Part shown: piece after piece, positions 36,188 to 48,792 of the stretch
Position numbering within the stretch: position 1 is the stretch's first letter
How the letters are laid out: the number at the start of each line of letters is the position of its first letter
Source of the DNA: Claviceps africana
Taxonomy: Eukaryota; Ascomycota; Sordariomycetes; Hypocreales; Clavicipitaceae
Reading direction: 5' to 3'
DNA: 64,000 bases
NCBI GenBank assembly: GCA_018360145.1
Contig: SRPY01000025.1
Location: forward strand, 58,002 to 122,001
The notes under the pieces: generated by a model
The model's database searches: none
Told to the model about the DNA's origin: nothing
Seen by the model: only the letters and a program-made list of their open reading frames with translations
Made by a program: the position numbers and the translations under genes

Positions 36188-36884
36188 GCATGTCCTAGAG
36201 GTGACTTGGCAAAGGCAACAAGCAACAACCACAGAGACACACACAGACAGTCACAGACAGTCACAGACAGTTACAAAAACCCCAGTGACAAGCCTCTCGT
36301 TCCCCATTGTCGCTCAGGGCCTAGGGAGACTCAAAAAGGACAATCGACACAGTCGTTGTGTTGATGGCGTGAAGCGGAGGATTGGGCCCATGTGAACTAC
36401 CAGGTTGGTGGATTTCTTGTCCCCCTCCCCCCGGCGGCGAGTTTCGATTCATCTAATCATTATGGAGATTCATAGTTTGATTTAAGCGTCATTCACTGTA
36501 ACCGAGAAAGCTGAAGGGGTCCAGTTGCGCTCGCGGATCGGGGCGAGAACCGTCCATGTAGACCAGTGGTTGCAAAATAATGTCTGGAAAAGAGTCAAGG
36601 GACATCGTGTCTCATCGAAGCTCGCATCCTGGTCATCGTCCTCTAGGAAGGGGTAAAGGCAGATCGACCCTCACCAGCCGGACTCGGGGTATTACTTAGA
36701 AAGCGATGCGCCATGGCTTCTTCTTCTTTTTTTTTTTCTTTTTTTTTTTTCGTCGTATCTATTCTGAATAAATGAATGCTGAATTCCACTAGTGATTTCC
36801 AAGAGCGGCGTGTTAGGATACATGAAGAGCGGGACATGATGCCAATAAGCAAATGCGACGGCAGTACCATCAACTTTGGCAGAA
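36188..36884. other. Intergenic region, convergent 3' flanks
   Basis: 3' flanks of the FAL1-like gene and the F-box-like gene. It contains a short tandem repeat of ACAGACAGTC-type units (about 36239-36275) and two poly-T tracts (36727-36751). No gene is seen. Confidence 0.6.
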
Positions 36885-38279
36885 TCACGGCGCAGCACAC
36901 TCCTCCCCTGCTCTTGGCCGGACTCTCTTTCTCTCATGGGATCTGACCTCTGCAGCCTCCTCGGTCGATTGTAGCATGTTCCTCTTTCGATCCTCTGCGT
37001 CGGCCCGCTCTTCATCCTTGAGCCGCGAACGTCGCAGTCTCCGCTCTACCAGCACTTCCTCATAATCGACATCCTCTTGTACGTCCCTGTGCAGCTGCGC
37101 GGCGCTCTTCTTCTTCTTTTCCCGCTGCACAACCTCACGCTGGGCAAGCGACAGGCCATTGCTCTCCCTTTGCGCCGAGTCCTGCGCCATCTTCTGTCGG
37201 GCCATTTGCAGCCTCGTGGCTTTGCTGATGGGCAATCCGTAGAACGTAATCTTTGTCCGCACCCCCGTCGGCAAGACAACATGGCGCACATTGTCATGCT
37301 GGTGTAGACTAGGATCCAGCCTAAACGTGTCATCCAAACTGTCCCGGGCCGAATGCGTGGCGCCCAAGAATCGTGTCTTGACCAGCGTTTCGACGTGGAC
37401 TCTGAAATTGTAGCTGAGCCGCTGATATACCCCATCCATGGTCTCGGACGTCCAGACATCTTGCAATAAGACGTTATGTGAACACTCGGCAATCACGGCG
37501 TCCGCATAGAATCGCGGGGAATAACTCCGTGTCACCCAGAGCGAGGACACGAAAAACGGTATGAACTGCGTCACCTTGACACTCGATACTTTCGATCCCA
37601 ACAGACGAAGCGGGCCATCATCGTCGCTGCCGCACGCCGGCTTCTCCAACGGAAGCCCAACTGCTGCACGCAGAGCAAACGGAGGAATCTCCAAGCGCTC
37701 CAGACCGCGGCACCGTCCCACCGCCATCCAAAACTGCCCCGCAAGGAGCCCAGCATCCGCAGATTCCCATCCTGCAAACAGCGGCCTATGCAGGTACGAA
37801 TCCTCGACCAGCAGACTCAGCGACCGGACATGGTTCCTCTGTTCGGCACGCAGCATGTCGTCCACTACGTGCACAACCTCCTCCATGCCGAAGAACTGCA
37901 GCGTGTTCCCGGACCAGAATACCGGCGACGCCTCACGCGATATCTGTCGACATGTCTGCAGGAGAGCCAGACCCGTGCGCTTCCCGCATTGGCACTCCGC
38001 CCACCTACACATCTCGTGCCAGGGCATGGGCATGGTCTGGTTCCGGGTCATGGCCTTGTACCAGGCCATGGTGAGGAAGAAGGGCAGGTTTTTCATTTCG
38101 TTTGCCTGGAGCTGCTTCTGGAGACATGATGGCTTGTGTGTCCTTTCCAGAAGGCGGGGCTCGATGAGCGTGAACTCGTATATCATTTGGCGTATCTCGT
38201 AGGGCATGCGTTGGAGGGAGAGTTTCTTGGGTTGTGGGATTTGCCATGGTTCGAGGCTGACGGTGAGGACTCGGGCCAT
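36885..38279 (-). CDS. F-box/2EXR-like protein of unknown function
   Basis: A single uninterrupted frame of 464 residues starts at ATG 38279. Residues about 18-40 (KLSLQRMPYEIRQMIYEF) and 103-130 (LALLQTCRQISREASPVFWS, then NTLQFF) are the two hallmarks of the fungal 2EXR/F-box-like proteins, which are abundant in Pezizomycotina and mostly uncharacterised. Such domains may recruit SCF ubiquitin ligases, but that is an inference from related F-boxes. The C-terminal 110 residues are highly charged and probably coiled-coil (runs of K, R and E, including REKKKKSAAQ), which suggests a protein- or nucleic-acid-binding tail and perhaps nuclear location (KRKR-like clusters). There is no signal peptide and there are no obvious membrane segments. 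It is an orphan by position. Confidence 0.78.
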   Translation of the reverse strand: MARVLTVSLEPWQIPQPKKLSLQRMPYEIRQMIYEFTLIEPRLLERTHKPSCLQKQLQANEMKNLPFFLTMAWYKAMTRNQTMPMPWHEMCRWAECQCGKRTGLALLQTCRQISREASPVFWSGNTLQFFGMEEVVHVVDDMLRAEQRNHVRSLSLLVEDSYLHRPLFAGWESADAGLLAGQFWMAVGRCRGLERLEIPPFALRAAVGLPLEKPACGSDDDGPLRLLGSKVSSVKVTQFIPFFVSSLWVTRSYSPRFYADAVIAECSHNVLLQDVWTSETMDGVYQRLSYNFRVHVETLVKTRFLGATHSARDSLDDTFRLDPSLHQHDNVRHVVLPTGVRTKITFYGLPISKATRLQMARQKMAQDSAQRESNGLSLAQREVVQREKKKKSAAQLHRDVQEDVDYEEVLVERRLRRSRLKDEERADAEDRKRNMLQSTEEAAEVRSHERKRVRPRAGEECAAP

Positions 38280-41200
38280 GATGACGATGCCTTTCTTTTC
38301 TTCCTCTTCTTTTCTTTTCTTTCTTCTTCTTCTTTAACTTCTTCTCTTGAGCAATATTTAGTTTTGATCCAATGTCGCTGTGTCGTTTTCTTCTTTCTTT
38401 GTTTCGTTTTTTTTTTTTTTTTTTTCAAAGTGCGGCTTCCCAATGATGCTGTATGATGTTCGGTATGACGGGCTCAAGAGAGCAAGAATGGTGCTTGCTG
38501 CTATCTGCGTGGGCAGTGTCGAAAAGAGAGAAAAAAAAGTGCCATGTTGTGAGTCAACGACGCCCGGTGCTTTTCTGTCCAAAAACAGCTTGAGAAAGAC
38601 CAAGCCATGCATGCATGATGTATGGACATGTACGTGCAGCCCATTCATTCCAATCAACACCTTCACTGCCACCACCACCACCAACAGTCCCCGCCTGCGG
38701 TCTAACCAGAAACCAATCTACCCGCCAGAGGGGCGAGCAGCAAGATTCGATTCACGAACCACGGCTGGCATCTCCGCAGACGAGGTTTGCCTATTGGTCG
38801 CGTCGATTCGAGAAGTCGTTGTCCGAAAAGGACAGTGTGGCAATCAAGCTGAGCAAAGCTGCTGAACTGTTTTTCATTTCCTTTTTTTTCGATATATAGA
38901 TCAGCAGGACTGGAGGACTAGGGATATTCACGAGTCGGACTCGGTACCACGAGCCACGAAATTGTTGCTGTGCCATCAATGCCGCTGATTGACCTTTTAT
39001 ATACGTAAAAGTTCTCACTCCCATGATCGACTCCCCGTTTCCATTGGCAAGGCACAAGCTCCGTCCCTTGTATCCATACGACAAACGACCAAGGACTCAT
39101 CGCCACCATCACCTGCCTCGGCCAACTTGACAAACAACGCCACGTCCGCAGGCAAATGGCAGAGGCTCCGCGGGCCCCCGTCTGTACAAAAGCCGCGCAA
39201 CGGCCTCGACCCTGATTCGCCTCGAACACGCGTAGAAGGTCCCGTCCGATACGAAGACCAGCTACGGTCCATCATGCACGAGCGCCACGCCGACGCGGGG
39301 CGTACCCTGCCTGTAATCCATGCTCACGCCCGTTCGCCATGGCGGTCGCTGGGGATGAGACTTTATGTGTCGACGTGCCCGTCAGATTGGACTGTGTGGC
39401 GGCCGGGTTGAAAAATAATGTGGTGACGCTGCGGGCGGCGAGTTCATTTGATTTGGGGGACTTGACGCGTGCGATGAGGTGGAAATCTTGCGAGATCACG
39501 GAAAGATCCGAAGGTGTGATGACATGGCTTGTGACTGGAGCGAGGAATGACCGATGCTGGCAAAAGAATGTTCATCTTGGCCATTTGCGTTGTTCTTTCT
39601 CGTGGCTTCTTCGCTTTACCGAAGGGCGTGTGTTTTGGACAGGTGGATTTTCTCATCGTCTTTTTTGCCAGTCGTTGCACGAACACATCATGTACTTATA
39701 TCACGACCGTGCTGTTCCTCAACGCGTCTCAGCATGGAGCCAGGAATGCAGATCTCAGCGCGTGGCGTGTTTCTGCTTTCCTCGGATTGGTGACTGGCCA
39801 CCAAGATAACATGCCTTGTAAGAGAGGACGGGTTGAGTCCCATCGCTGACCAAGACACGTTTACTTGTCAACGACCAATGCCCTCGTACTGTGCGGCATT
39901 CGCCTCGGTCGCTGGCACCATTATGTAAATGCAAGCTCTACGACCCCACAACAGAAAGAAAAGAAAAAAAAGAGAATTTAAAAAAAAAATAGACAAAGAA
40001 CAAGGGAAAATTGAAACAAGAGATTGAAAACCCACACCGGATAAAGGAGAGGCCCTCAAGAAGAGTTGTCGGATCTTCAGGTGCGCAGTCACCATGATGA
40101 TTGTTTCGGCCACTTGTCCGATGCGGGACGGCAAACTGAGACTGGTACATGAATTTCGGCATGGTTCAGCACTCAGAGGTACCCTAACAGGGCCTTTGTT
40201 GGGCGGTGCTGAGCAAGACGAGAGGCGAACCCACCTCCAAATTCAGCCTTTCTTGGTATCAGATTTGAAGAATGACAGATGAAAGTTGTTGGTTTGTCCA
40301 GAAGATCAGTTTGTGATATGATGGTCCCGGCGAGTCAGTGCGCCGATGCTGTAAATGGTGCCAGACCTACTGCCACTGACCAGACTGGAGGTGGCAGACT
40401 GTCCGTCCATGTTGCAGAACATGAATGCGAGCTCAAACAGCACGCGTTCCGCCCGCGCCGATCGACGACCCCCTGATCAAAGGCATGAAATTCGGCCCAT
40501 TTCATTATGCCCGTTGTTCTCGTTATATCTGTCTCCGCCACTCCATACATGGCACGTACAAGCCAGGATGAATCCAAATCATGGCTGCGACGCCAGAACA
40601 ATACGACTTGTGCGGCTCGAAAAGGGGTTAATCAACAAGAAACTCGCAGAGATGCCAACGACCAGGGCGTGCGTATGTGGGATGCCGTAGACCGGGACCA
40701 AGCAAGCTCCTTCATGAACTCCAGTTGTTGGCGGCTGGGCCCTGGGCGTCCCACAGCCTTCAAAGTACTCGGGGCGGTGGCGTCCGGTTCTCGTTGGTTT
40801 TGGACTCGGATATTCACGTGTAAAATTGGCATGCCCGGTACCATGGTGTTGACGTATGAAAGATGAAAAAGTCTGGAGCAATGCGGAGCCTCGAAAATAC
40901 ACATGCATACATATAAATGTATGTATGGACATCTGGCGCCGGCAACAAGGGATGAAGTCTGGGCAGACGAGCCCCTTTTCCATCTTGGCTCTTCGTCCGG
41001 CCTCGGGAACGCGATGCGACACACGGGTGGGATCACCACCTTGGGAGGAACGCGGGCTGCATGTGCTCCATCGACACCCGGCTCGCCAGTGCAGACGATC
41101 ATTCCGTCCGCGCCATGGATTGCACCATGGAGTGTGCAATGGCGGGAGGAATTAGACGCCATGCTAGGCTTGCGAGCCTGCATCATGCACAATGCGGCCC

Positions 41201-43045
41201 TTATTCAGCTACCCAGGTGTGCGTGCCTGTCACTCTGCGAGCCTGCCCGCCCGCTAGTGGTATTCGGTAACCGGGTTTGTTTTGTACGTAATGTCTGGTC
41301 GCTGGACGACCAGGGCGAGGCTAGTGTCACCGACGCAGGCAGGCCAGCCTTGCGGTGCAGCAAGTCCAGGTAAATGCCCAACATTTTGGCATACAATTTT
41401 GGCGTAAAAGGGTTTCGGAATTACTTGCGACCCACTGTAGCGTATCAATGAAGATGCGGCGGCGACATTTGCGGTTGACCAAGAGGGTTCCGTCTCGCGT
41501 GGTGGTGATGTTTCCGGTGTTGAGTTATACCTCGACTTGGTCGAACTTGGTCGAACTTGGCCGAACTGGCGAGTCCTGGAGTTAAACGGGAAGGTGCGCG
41601 GCCCATGCCTTCCCTTTCACACATGCACTCCTCTGAGTCCTCTCCTATCCCCTTCCCATTCCTAACAATGTTACTCGAGGCTGAGGCTTCCGTCGTGTGA
41701 GAGAGCAGAGTGGAATCAACCAAGAATCAGGTCCGAGTTTTGTTGCGCAATATTCCTGGCAACGACATTACTCATCGTTCTGATCACTCTTGGTGCTTGA
41801 CAGCTGCCGTGTGGTATCAACATTGAACCTTGAAACAGCTCGGCACATCTCAAGCTACCGGCTGACCGAGTCGAGACGGCAAGGTACCTCACGATGATGG
41901 CCTCGACAATGAAAACGCCCAAAAATCACGTTGATGCACATCGCTACTTGCCTGGCTTCCGTCGGCCGTGGTCTCCGCGTCTCCCGTGGAGTCTGGACCG
42001 TGGACCGCGGATCGACCCACCGATCACAAAGGCCATTCAGCTTGTGGTTTCCATCCATCCATTGCTTGCTTGAAGCCTTGCGGCCCTTCAGGCGCATGAC
42101 ACCGAATTGCTTCGCACCTGGCACTTGGCACCTGGCAACAGTCAACGGTGCATCTAGACCAGTAGACCAGAATCCAGATTTTCCACCGGTTCGACTGGTT
42201 TGACTGAGTATCGCAGTCACTGCTGACTCGGTCGCTTCAGAAACCAATCATCTTATGGTCGGCTAACCAGTTAGTAGGTACTTACTCAGGGTTGGTCCTC
42301 TACCTAGGTACTTACTTAGGTGTACCTAGGTTGGTGGGTAAGTAAAGTACTTAGATACTAGATAAGTACTTAGGCTGCAGAACGGAGACAGCGACAAGCA
42401 CCACCACCACCATCACAAATAACCGCGAGTACTGTACTGTACACAGTATCAACATCTCCAACATACACGGAGCTACATGCCCATCGAGGCAGCGGCGGGC
42501 GACAACCGTTTTGTTGGCTCCTTCATCATCAGTATTACAGGTTACATGAGGAGTTGTGGTGGCTGAAAGCATAGGCAGCCCAGTGGATGCGGATGCAGGG
42601 GTTTTAGACTCAGTCCCCGAGCCAAACAAGAAGACCGCGACCAGTTGATGTTTGTTGATAGATGGCCCGAGGCCGCTTTCTCCACGCTCGTCACCTCGTC
42701 GCCAATCGGGCAACAGCCGCCCAAGACCAATCCATTTCGCGGACTCGCTGGCGCTTGATTCATTCACAGCAATCCTGCCTGCCCTTTGCATCCGCCGTGG
42801 GGACAGCAACCCCGGCAGGGACTCAAGTGAAGAGCTCGGGACGCCGTCATTCAACCACTGAGGGGCCCCGGTTCGATATGCATTCAGCCCCCGCAGGAGG
42901 GAGCCCCTGTTCCTCGAGGCTCAGACTTTGGGAGGGAGGGAGCTGTGCGAGAACCTCGCGCGCCACTCATAAGGAATTGCTCTTGCTCTCTGGTGTTGCG
43001 CCCCTGGATGGTCGTTGTTGTTGTCGTGTTTGTCGTTGTCGGATT

Positions 43046-43076
<31 letters not shown>

Positions 43077-43373
43077 TTGCTTTTTTTCGGTGTTGTTCAG
43101 ATTCGAGCCTGGATCGACTCCAGAGCTGGCTATTCCGAACCGGAGTCTCTCGTGTACGACCAAATGTAGTGTTGTCGGATGTGAGACCAACGGACGATAA
43201 GAACGGCACTGCGATTCCCATATCTCTTTCTTTTTCGGCTGACGGCTCGATCCGTCATCTACCTTCTGCGGCTCCCCCATCTGAGAAAGTTCCTCCCCGC
43301 ACCTTGCCCCTCCTTGGCCACCTGCGCCTGCGCCTGATTGACTTTCGGACTCTTTGCCAGACAGCCAACCACA
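38280..43373. other. 5.1-kb region without a supportable gene
   Basis: Composition is normal, and many frames of 60-190 codons exist on both strands, but none shows family motifs, and their amino-acid make-up (rich in R, S, P, C, H) is that of chance frames. Seen here: a poly-T tract (38408-38425), a long T tract (43057-43078), a cluster of TACCTAGGTA/ACTTACTTAGG words (42275-42375), and a GATAAG word (43196-43201) about 175 bp before URC4. A non-coding RNA or a fast-evolving spliced gene could be missed. Confidence 0.55.
42275..42375. repeat. Cluster of CCTAGG/ACTTACTTAGG palindromic words
   Basis: About 100 bp are dominated by TACCTAGGTA (42301-42310), GTACCTAGG, GGTACTTACT and AGTACTTAG variants. 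A second cluster is at 49549-49580. Such self-complementary words recur in intergenic DNA of many Sordariomycetes; their role is unknown to me. Confidence 0.6.
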
Positions 43374-45267
43374 ATGCGTCTTTTTTCTCGGAAGGACAAG
43401 ATCTCCAAAGGGATCCCTTCCATTGCAACATCTCACTCAACAGGAAGTGTCAATTCCGCAACCACACAACTATCAATGCCGTCAATTAAACAGCCCAAGG
43501 TCGATCTTCCTCGACCACCGGACCCCGAGCTTGACCCAGTTGGGTACCTCCGGAGTTTAGGTGCTGTGAGAGAGAGAAGCCGAATCATTCTCGAAAAGGT
43601 AACAAATGACGAACTGAACCATTTCGACGTGGATCTGAACAAGCTGCCCGACGTCGTCACCTTTGTCGCTGGCTTGATCAAGGTATGAATTGCACCATTG
43701 ACCATAAATCCCCCCCTTCGTGACTGAGTAAGCGTCATGATACACACTATTGCCAATGTGGCGAGAGCCAGAGACTGAGCGCCCTGCATCCATCACCTTT
43801 GGCACTCCTCGGTCTACTGGTCTCTTGCAGAATGTGCTTTCCCACAGGATATCGGCAAAAAAAACATATCCGTGGTACTAATCACAACCTGGTTAGAGAG
43901 ATTATGACGCTCCATTTACTACAATACCCGGGCATGGAAGGTATCAACATTTCTCAGTGGGCGGCCGCGATCGCATTGCCGATCTACTATCGACTTGGCC
44001 CGACTCAGTTGATAACGCAGAGCGTTGCCGTCGCCTCATTGACCTTTTCCTAGTCAGTGTGCTCTTGGATGCTGGCGCGGGCATGTCGTGGAGATATAAA
44101 AGCAAAGAGAGTGGCAAGGTTTATCGGAGGTCCGAAGGTCTCGCTATTGCCAGCTTGGAAATGTTCAAGGAGGTCAGTCAGGACGATGAACTTCATCTTT
44201 TCCTCAGCTTTACCATTCATCGCCATCATTACTGACAGCCACAAAGGGCTTGTTCTCCAGCTGTGCTAGTAATAAATATCAGGTCGACAAAGGAGGACTT
44301 CAAGCTCTGAACCTTGAAAAACTCAAGAATGGCCTGCAGTCTCGCCCTGACAACGAACTTACCGGCCTGCAAGGTCGCACCGACCTCCTCATCAGACTGT
44401 CCGGCGCGCTGGCTACTCATACTGATTACTTTGGTGCCGACGGTCGACCAGGAAACATGATAGGTGAAGGACGACGGTGTCGAGTAACGGATGGGCATGA
44501 GATCAGGTGCTAATATGACGAGTAGATCATCTTCTGTCGCATCCTTCGACACAGGCATCATCCATGCTGATTGTTCCTCTTCCTGTTTTGTGGAACGTCC
44601 TGATGAACGGCCTCGGAAGCGTTTGGCCGGCATCGCGTACCGCTCTGAACGGAGTGTCGTTAGGGGATGCATGGCCATGTCAGGCCATGCCTAACCCAGG
44701 AGCTGCCTCATGGCAGTCTATTCTTCCCTTCCACAAGCTAACCCAATGGCTCACATACTCCCTCATGCAACCGATGCAATCGCTCCTGAATATGCATTTC
44801 GCTGGACAGGAGTTGTTGACCGGCTTGCCGGAATATCGCAACGGCGGATTGTTTGTAGACCTCGGGGTGCTGAACCTGAAAAAGGATGACATGGATCGCG
44901 GGCTTCAAAATTACGCAGAGTACTGCAAAAGGAACGGTTCAAAAGCAGTCGAAGTCGCCCCAATGTTTGAGCCGAGCGATGACGTGGTGGTGGAGTGGCG
45001 AGGCGCAACTGTCGGTCTGCTGGACATTCTCTGCGTCGAAGTCAACAAGGCGCTCAAGACAGAGCTTGCCGGCAATGAAATGACGCTGCCCCAGCTTCTG
45101 GAAGCAGGTAGTTGGAAGGTGAGCCTCCTACGTCTCGCCCGCGAAAAAACGACTGTTCCTTGAGAAGCTAATCGAAATATCAGGGAGGTCGCGAGATAGC
45201 GGAAATCAACCGACCCAACACCAAGGAGCCGCCAATCTTGATCGACAGCGATGGAACCGTATTTTAA
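43374..45267 (+). CDS. URC4: DUF1688 protein, uracil catabolism protein Urc4/Urg3
   Basis: Member of the DUF1688 family. Yeast URC4 is required for the URC pathway of uracil breakdown, and S. pombe urg3 is uracil-regulated; the biochemical step is not settled. Five exons: 43374-43682, 43897-44172, 44247-44463, 44526-45118, 45184-45267, giving 492 residues with all phases consistent. Introns are 214, 74, 62 and 65 nt; the first has a perfect TACTAATCA branch site. Typical family stretches are RDYDAPFTTIPGHGRYQHF, LLDAGAGMSWRYKSKESG, SEGLAIASLEMF and GVSLGDAWPC, followed by a GREIAEINRP tail. The third intron was placed by requiring the conserved IDHLLSHPSTQAS segment between exons 3 and 4. It is probably a soluble cytosolic protein. 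One GATAAG word lies upstream, in keeping with but not proving nitrogen control. Confidence 0.93.
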
Positions 45268-45879
45268 ACTAGACGGGCATGTGTTGGTGAAGATGAAGCC
45301 TCGACGCAATTACCTATGATGAAGGACATGAACGACACGAGAGGATCTATTTTTCCCCCCTCTGGTTCTCCTTGTGAACTATGCCGAAGCAGGTTCAATA
45401 TATCCAAATTTTGACTGTTCCTACCATTCACGTAGTAGGTAAAGAAAAGAAAAGGAGGGGTGTGTGTGTGAAGGAGGCTGAGAGCTCCCATCGCATCAAT
45501 ACTTCACCTGCTTTTTTTCTCAACCAAAACACCACGAAACAGAGCAATTGTAAAAGACGCGGCATGTAAACAATGTTGCTCTTATTTCTTTCCCCAGCCT
45601 ACTCGATCCAAAGGCCACCATAGGCTCTATCGTACAGACCGTCCATCCCCGTGCTAAATCAAATGTGCCCTCCACCAATAAATTCTCGTTGAAAACCAGC
45701 TCCCATAGTCTCTAACTGTATTCTACCGCATGTCTCTTTTTATACACAAAGACCCTCACGCACAAAAGTGTAGTACAGAGTATGATTATTGTGCTCATCG
45801 CATAAAGCGCCGACACGGCATCTTATATTTGATCTCGTCAGCGCTCCACCGGATAACCACTGCCCCTCCTTCCCCCTTT
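45268..45879. other. Convergent 3' flanks of URC4 and OXA1
   Basis: 612 bp between two stop codons facing each other. Apart from a short GT run (45465-45473), nothing distinctive is seen. Confidence 0.6.
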
Positions 45880-47600
45880 TTACCTCTTGCCCTTGTATTT
45901 TTTCTCGAATTCGTCTCGTTCCTGTTGCTTGCGAGTCTCCTCCAGTTTTCGGATGAGTTCCCTGCGCCTCTTCTCTGCCTTGTCTTCTTCCGTGCCGGTG
46001 TAGGACCCCGTGTAGTTACTGAACTGTTCGGAGAGGCCCTTCTTCATATCGTTGAGGTTGGTGTTGAGGCGTTCGCGAAGGTTTGTCTCAGGGGCTTTGG
46101 CGGCACGGGGAGCCTCATAAGTGGCCTGTGGGGGGGAGGGGGTGGGAGGAGCATGGGGCGGGAGACCGACGGCGTGACGGACGACGGCGTTGTTGAGAAT
46201 GATGGCTGTGACGAGGGTTGCGGCGCCGAGGGCCACGGCCATGAGGTTCACGGCGGCTGAGAGGAAGGAGGTAGCGATGAAGCCGACGGCGCCGAACACG
46301 TAGGTCAGTTTCTTGAGCATTTTCCATTGATTCTCGGGGATGTTTTTCGCGTTGATCTGTGGTGTTTATTCGTGTGAGTTTTTGTTTTTGTTTTAGTTTT
46401 TTTTTTGGGGGGGGGATTATTTTGAACATAGAGTCACGGGATGGGAGATTTTCAACGTACGACCAGGGATCCAATCATGAGAACAGTACCGGCCGCAGGA
46501 AGAATGAAATAGGGATCCGTGGCCGCCAAGTCGGTAAACCACAGGTATCCAGCATCCGACATGGCCGGCACGGGAATGTTGGCCATGCCGCTGACAATAC
46601 GGAACAGACCAAAGGAAAAGGGGATCTGGCCAAACGACCAGAGCATGCCCAGATTGCTGACTCCGTATTGCTGCTTGAGCATCTTGTTGATGTACTGGGC
46701 CTTTTGGCGCCCCTGCATGTCTCCGTTCTTGAAGGCCTGCCTCATCAGCTTCATGGCTTCATCGGAGCGCGGGTCCTTGCGCAGCTCCTGCATCACGGCG
46801 GTGAACTGCATACCGCGGATCTGCGGATAGAACATGATACAGCGGAGGAGTACGGCCGTGGCTATGATGGAACCGCCCCAGCCGAGACCAGTGTAGATAT
46901 GGACGTGCTCGAGGGCCCATTGCATCATGGACGTGGGACCCCAGCCGAAATCAAGCCCCAGAGCACTCAGGTAGCCGATCTGCTCGGGCATGTTGAGAAT
47001 ATCCTGTCCGTTGATGATGTCGGATATGGCAGAGAAGTCGACATCGGTCGTGGACATGACGGGCTCGGTGGGGAACGTTGGCAGGTCATTGTCGGGCACG
47101 GGATCGACTGGTTCGACGGTGACTGCCTCTGACCATGTCGCGGTTTCAGACGTAGGCGCCGAGGTCAATGTCGCATCGTCTTCGGGCGCCTTCTTCTTGC
47201 CGAAGCCCCAAAGGGAGAATTGTCGTGACGATGCCACCACGCCGCCTAGCATGACGGGGCCAGTGACATTGCGCGCTCGGAAGGGGGACGCACTCGTCAG
47301 GCCGGACAGTTGCCTTGATTCCCAGGAACTGAGGTGGCGACCACGGCCCAGCCGTTGTGAGAGGGCACGGGGGGAAGCCTGTGCGGAAAATTCCAGCGTC
47401 AGTTCTTTCCCTCCTCTGGCAATACAAAAGATGGAAGCGTCGCGACGAATCTCGGTTCGCGGTTTGGGGAAGCAGACAAAACCCGAGGTACAAGCAGAGC
47501 GAGCAGGAAGAGAAGACCGACATACAGCGCATTGGCCCTGGAGCTGCGCCCGCAGACCTAATGAGGGCCCGGAGCGCACAATGGCTCGGCAGGGAAGCAT
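45880..47600 (-). CDS. OXA1: Mitochondrial inner-membrane insertase Oxa1
   Basis: Oxa1/YidC/Alb3 family insertase that places mitochondrially and some nuclear-encoded proteins, including cytochrome oxidase subunits, into the inner membrane. Exons are 47600-47526, 47378-46461 and 46356-45880, giving 489 residues. Introns are 147 nt (GTATGT donor, CTGAC branch, CGCACAG acceptor) and 104 nt (GTACGT donor). The N-terminus MLPCRAIVRSGPSLGLRAQ is an arginine-rich presequence, and a linker rich in E and P follows. Membrane segments lie near residues 188-205, 266-290, 313-331 and 347-385. The matrix tail (about 430-489; RERLNTNLNDMKKG, AEKRRRELIRKLEETRKQQ) is the basic coiled-coil that binds the mitoribosome in yeast. 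The first intron is a multiple of three without stops. Confidence 0.94.
47379..47525 (-). other. Stop-free, in-frame first intron of OXA1
   Basis: 147 nt (49 codons) with no in-frame stop, between a consensus GTATGT donor and a CTGAC-branched acceptor. If retained, it would lengthen the presequence region without breaking the protein. Confidence 0.6.
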
Positions 47601-48792
47601 TGCGGCGCAGGTAATCGGGTGGCGAGGGGAGATGGCGAGGGACGACGAGCTGAGATGTCCTTCCCCATGAGCTGTCCTCGTTTGAAAGCCGCTCTGAGCT
47701 CGACAATTTTTTGGAGTCATTGGAGGTCGGATGAATCCCGGACGAACTGGTAGCGCGGGTTGGAGCTTATCGATAATGAGGCTGCCCCTGTAAGGAACGT
47801 GGTGACCCAAACGTAGAATCCTGGGCGACAAAACGTCATTGATGCACCACCAAGGGCAGGAATTTGAACATCGAGCCCTTACGCGAATAAGAGCCTCCAA
47901 GAGTCGCATCAAAGCATTGAATGAATGCCTAAAGGCGGGGGTCGATCTCGTGGCCAGGCCTTCCAACCACGTCAAAAGGACTGCTGGTGCCAAACAACTC
48001 GGCATGTTCCAACAGCGATTGATGTGAGGAAGTGTATGCCAGAGGGCTCCAGATGGAGGAGCTACATGATTCAGCTAAGTCGCGTTTACATACTTGTATA
48101 TATATATTTAATCGCATCACTCATTCAACTACGTTATGTACTCGCTTTCGGGTCTTCTTCATCACGAGCAACTGGCCGAACGGGACATCAGGAGGAGAGA
48201 GAGCCTTTATACTCTCAATAGCAGGACGCCGGGTAACTGAGTCCGGAAAATTACAATTACAATTCGTTATGGTGGTTTCTCGTATGTCGTACTCAGAAAA
48301 CGTGTATAGCATAGTCCTTGTTGGACTCCCATGAACATTCAGCTGGCTGTGCAACACAATGTCGCGGATTTAGTAATCTTGTATGGTGATCATAAAATAA
48401 ACAGTTCGTCGTGTCTCATGTAGTAAGTTCCTCCAACATGGGTTTGCCAGAGGATCAGGCCACTTCTTCATAATAGTTGTTCCTCTTTTCTGAATGGAAA
48501 CAGCAATAGGATATTTGACAAATGTGCTGTCACAATGGGCCCCATCGCATTTGGTTTTTGGACCGCTCTATGAACCTTTTTGAGCGTGATTCTCTAATTC
48601 CGTGATTACACGCAAAGTGCGATTTACGCCGTACCGCATCAACGTCTTTCAACATGAAAATCCGGTATGCCAATGAACCATGACAAACAACCCCCCCAAC
48701 CTCTTTCCCAAGAAGAAGAAAAAAGCGAACGCCGTCGTTTTTTTTTTTAAAAAAAAACGAATAACACGATAATTATTAGAGCTTTCAAAGGT
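47601..48792. other. Intergenic region between MIM1 and OXA1
   Basis: Upstream flank of OXA1 and downstream flank of MIM1. Frames here (up to about 100 codons) look like chance. It holds a T11A9 tract at 48738-48757 and otherwise nothing I can name. Confidence 0.6.
48738..48757. terminator. T11A9 tract downstream of MIM1
   Basis: A run of 11 T directly followed by 9 A, 36 nt beyond the MIM1 stop codon. Similar tracts follow SHP1 and GTR1. It is perfectly self-complementary, so it reads as a T-run then an A-run on both strands. A role in 3'-end formation or nucleosome exclusion is inferred from position only. Confidence 0.35.

Noticed and set aside
39015..39499. Minus-strand frames that might be exons of a small gene
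   Set aside because: No recognisable domain, and no donor/acceptor pair gives a convincing joined protein.
46359..47670. Plus-strand frames of 226-257 codons opposite OXA1
   Set aside because: They are antisense shadows of the conserved OXA1 coding sequence.
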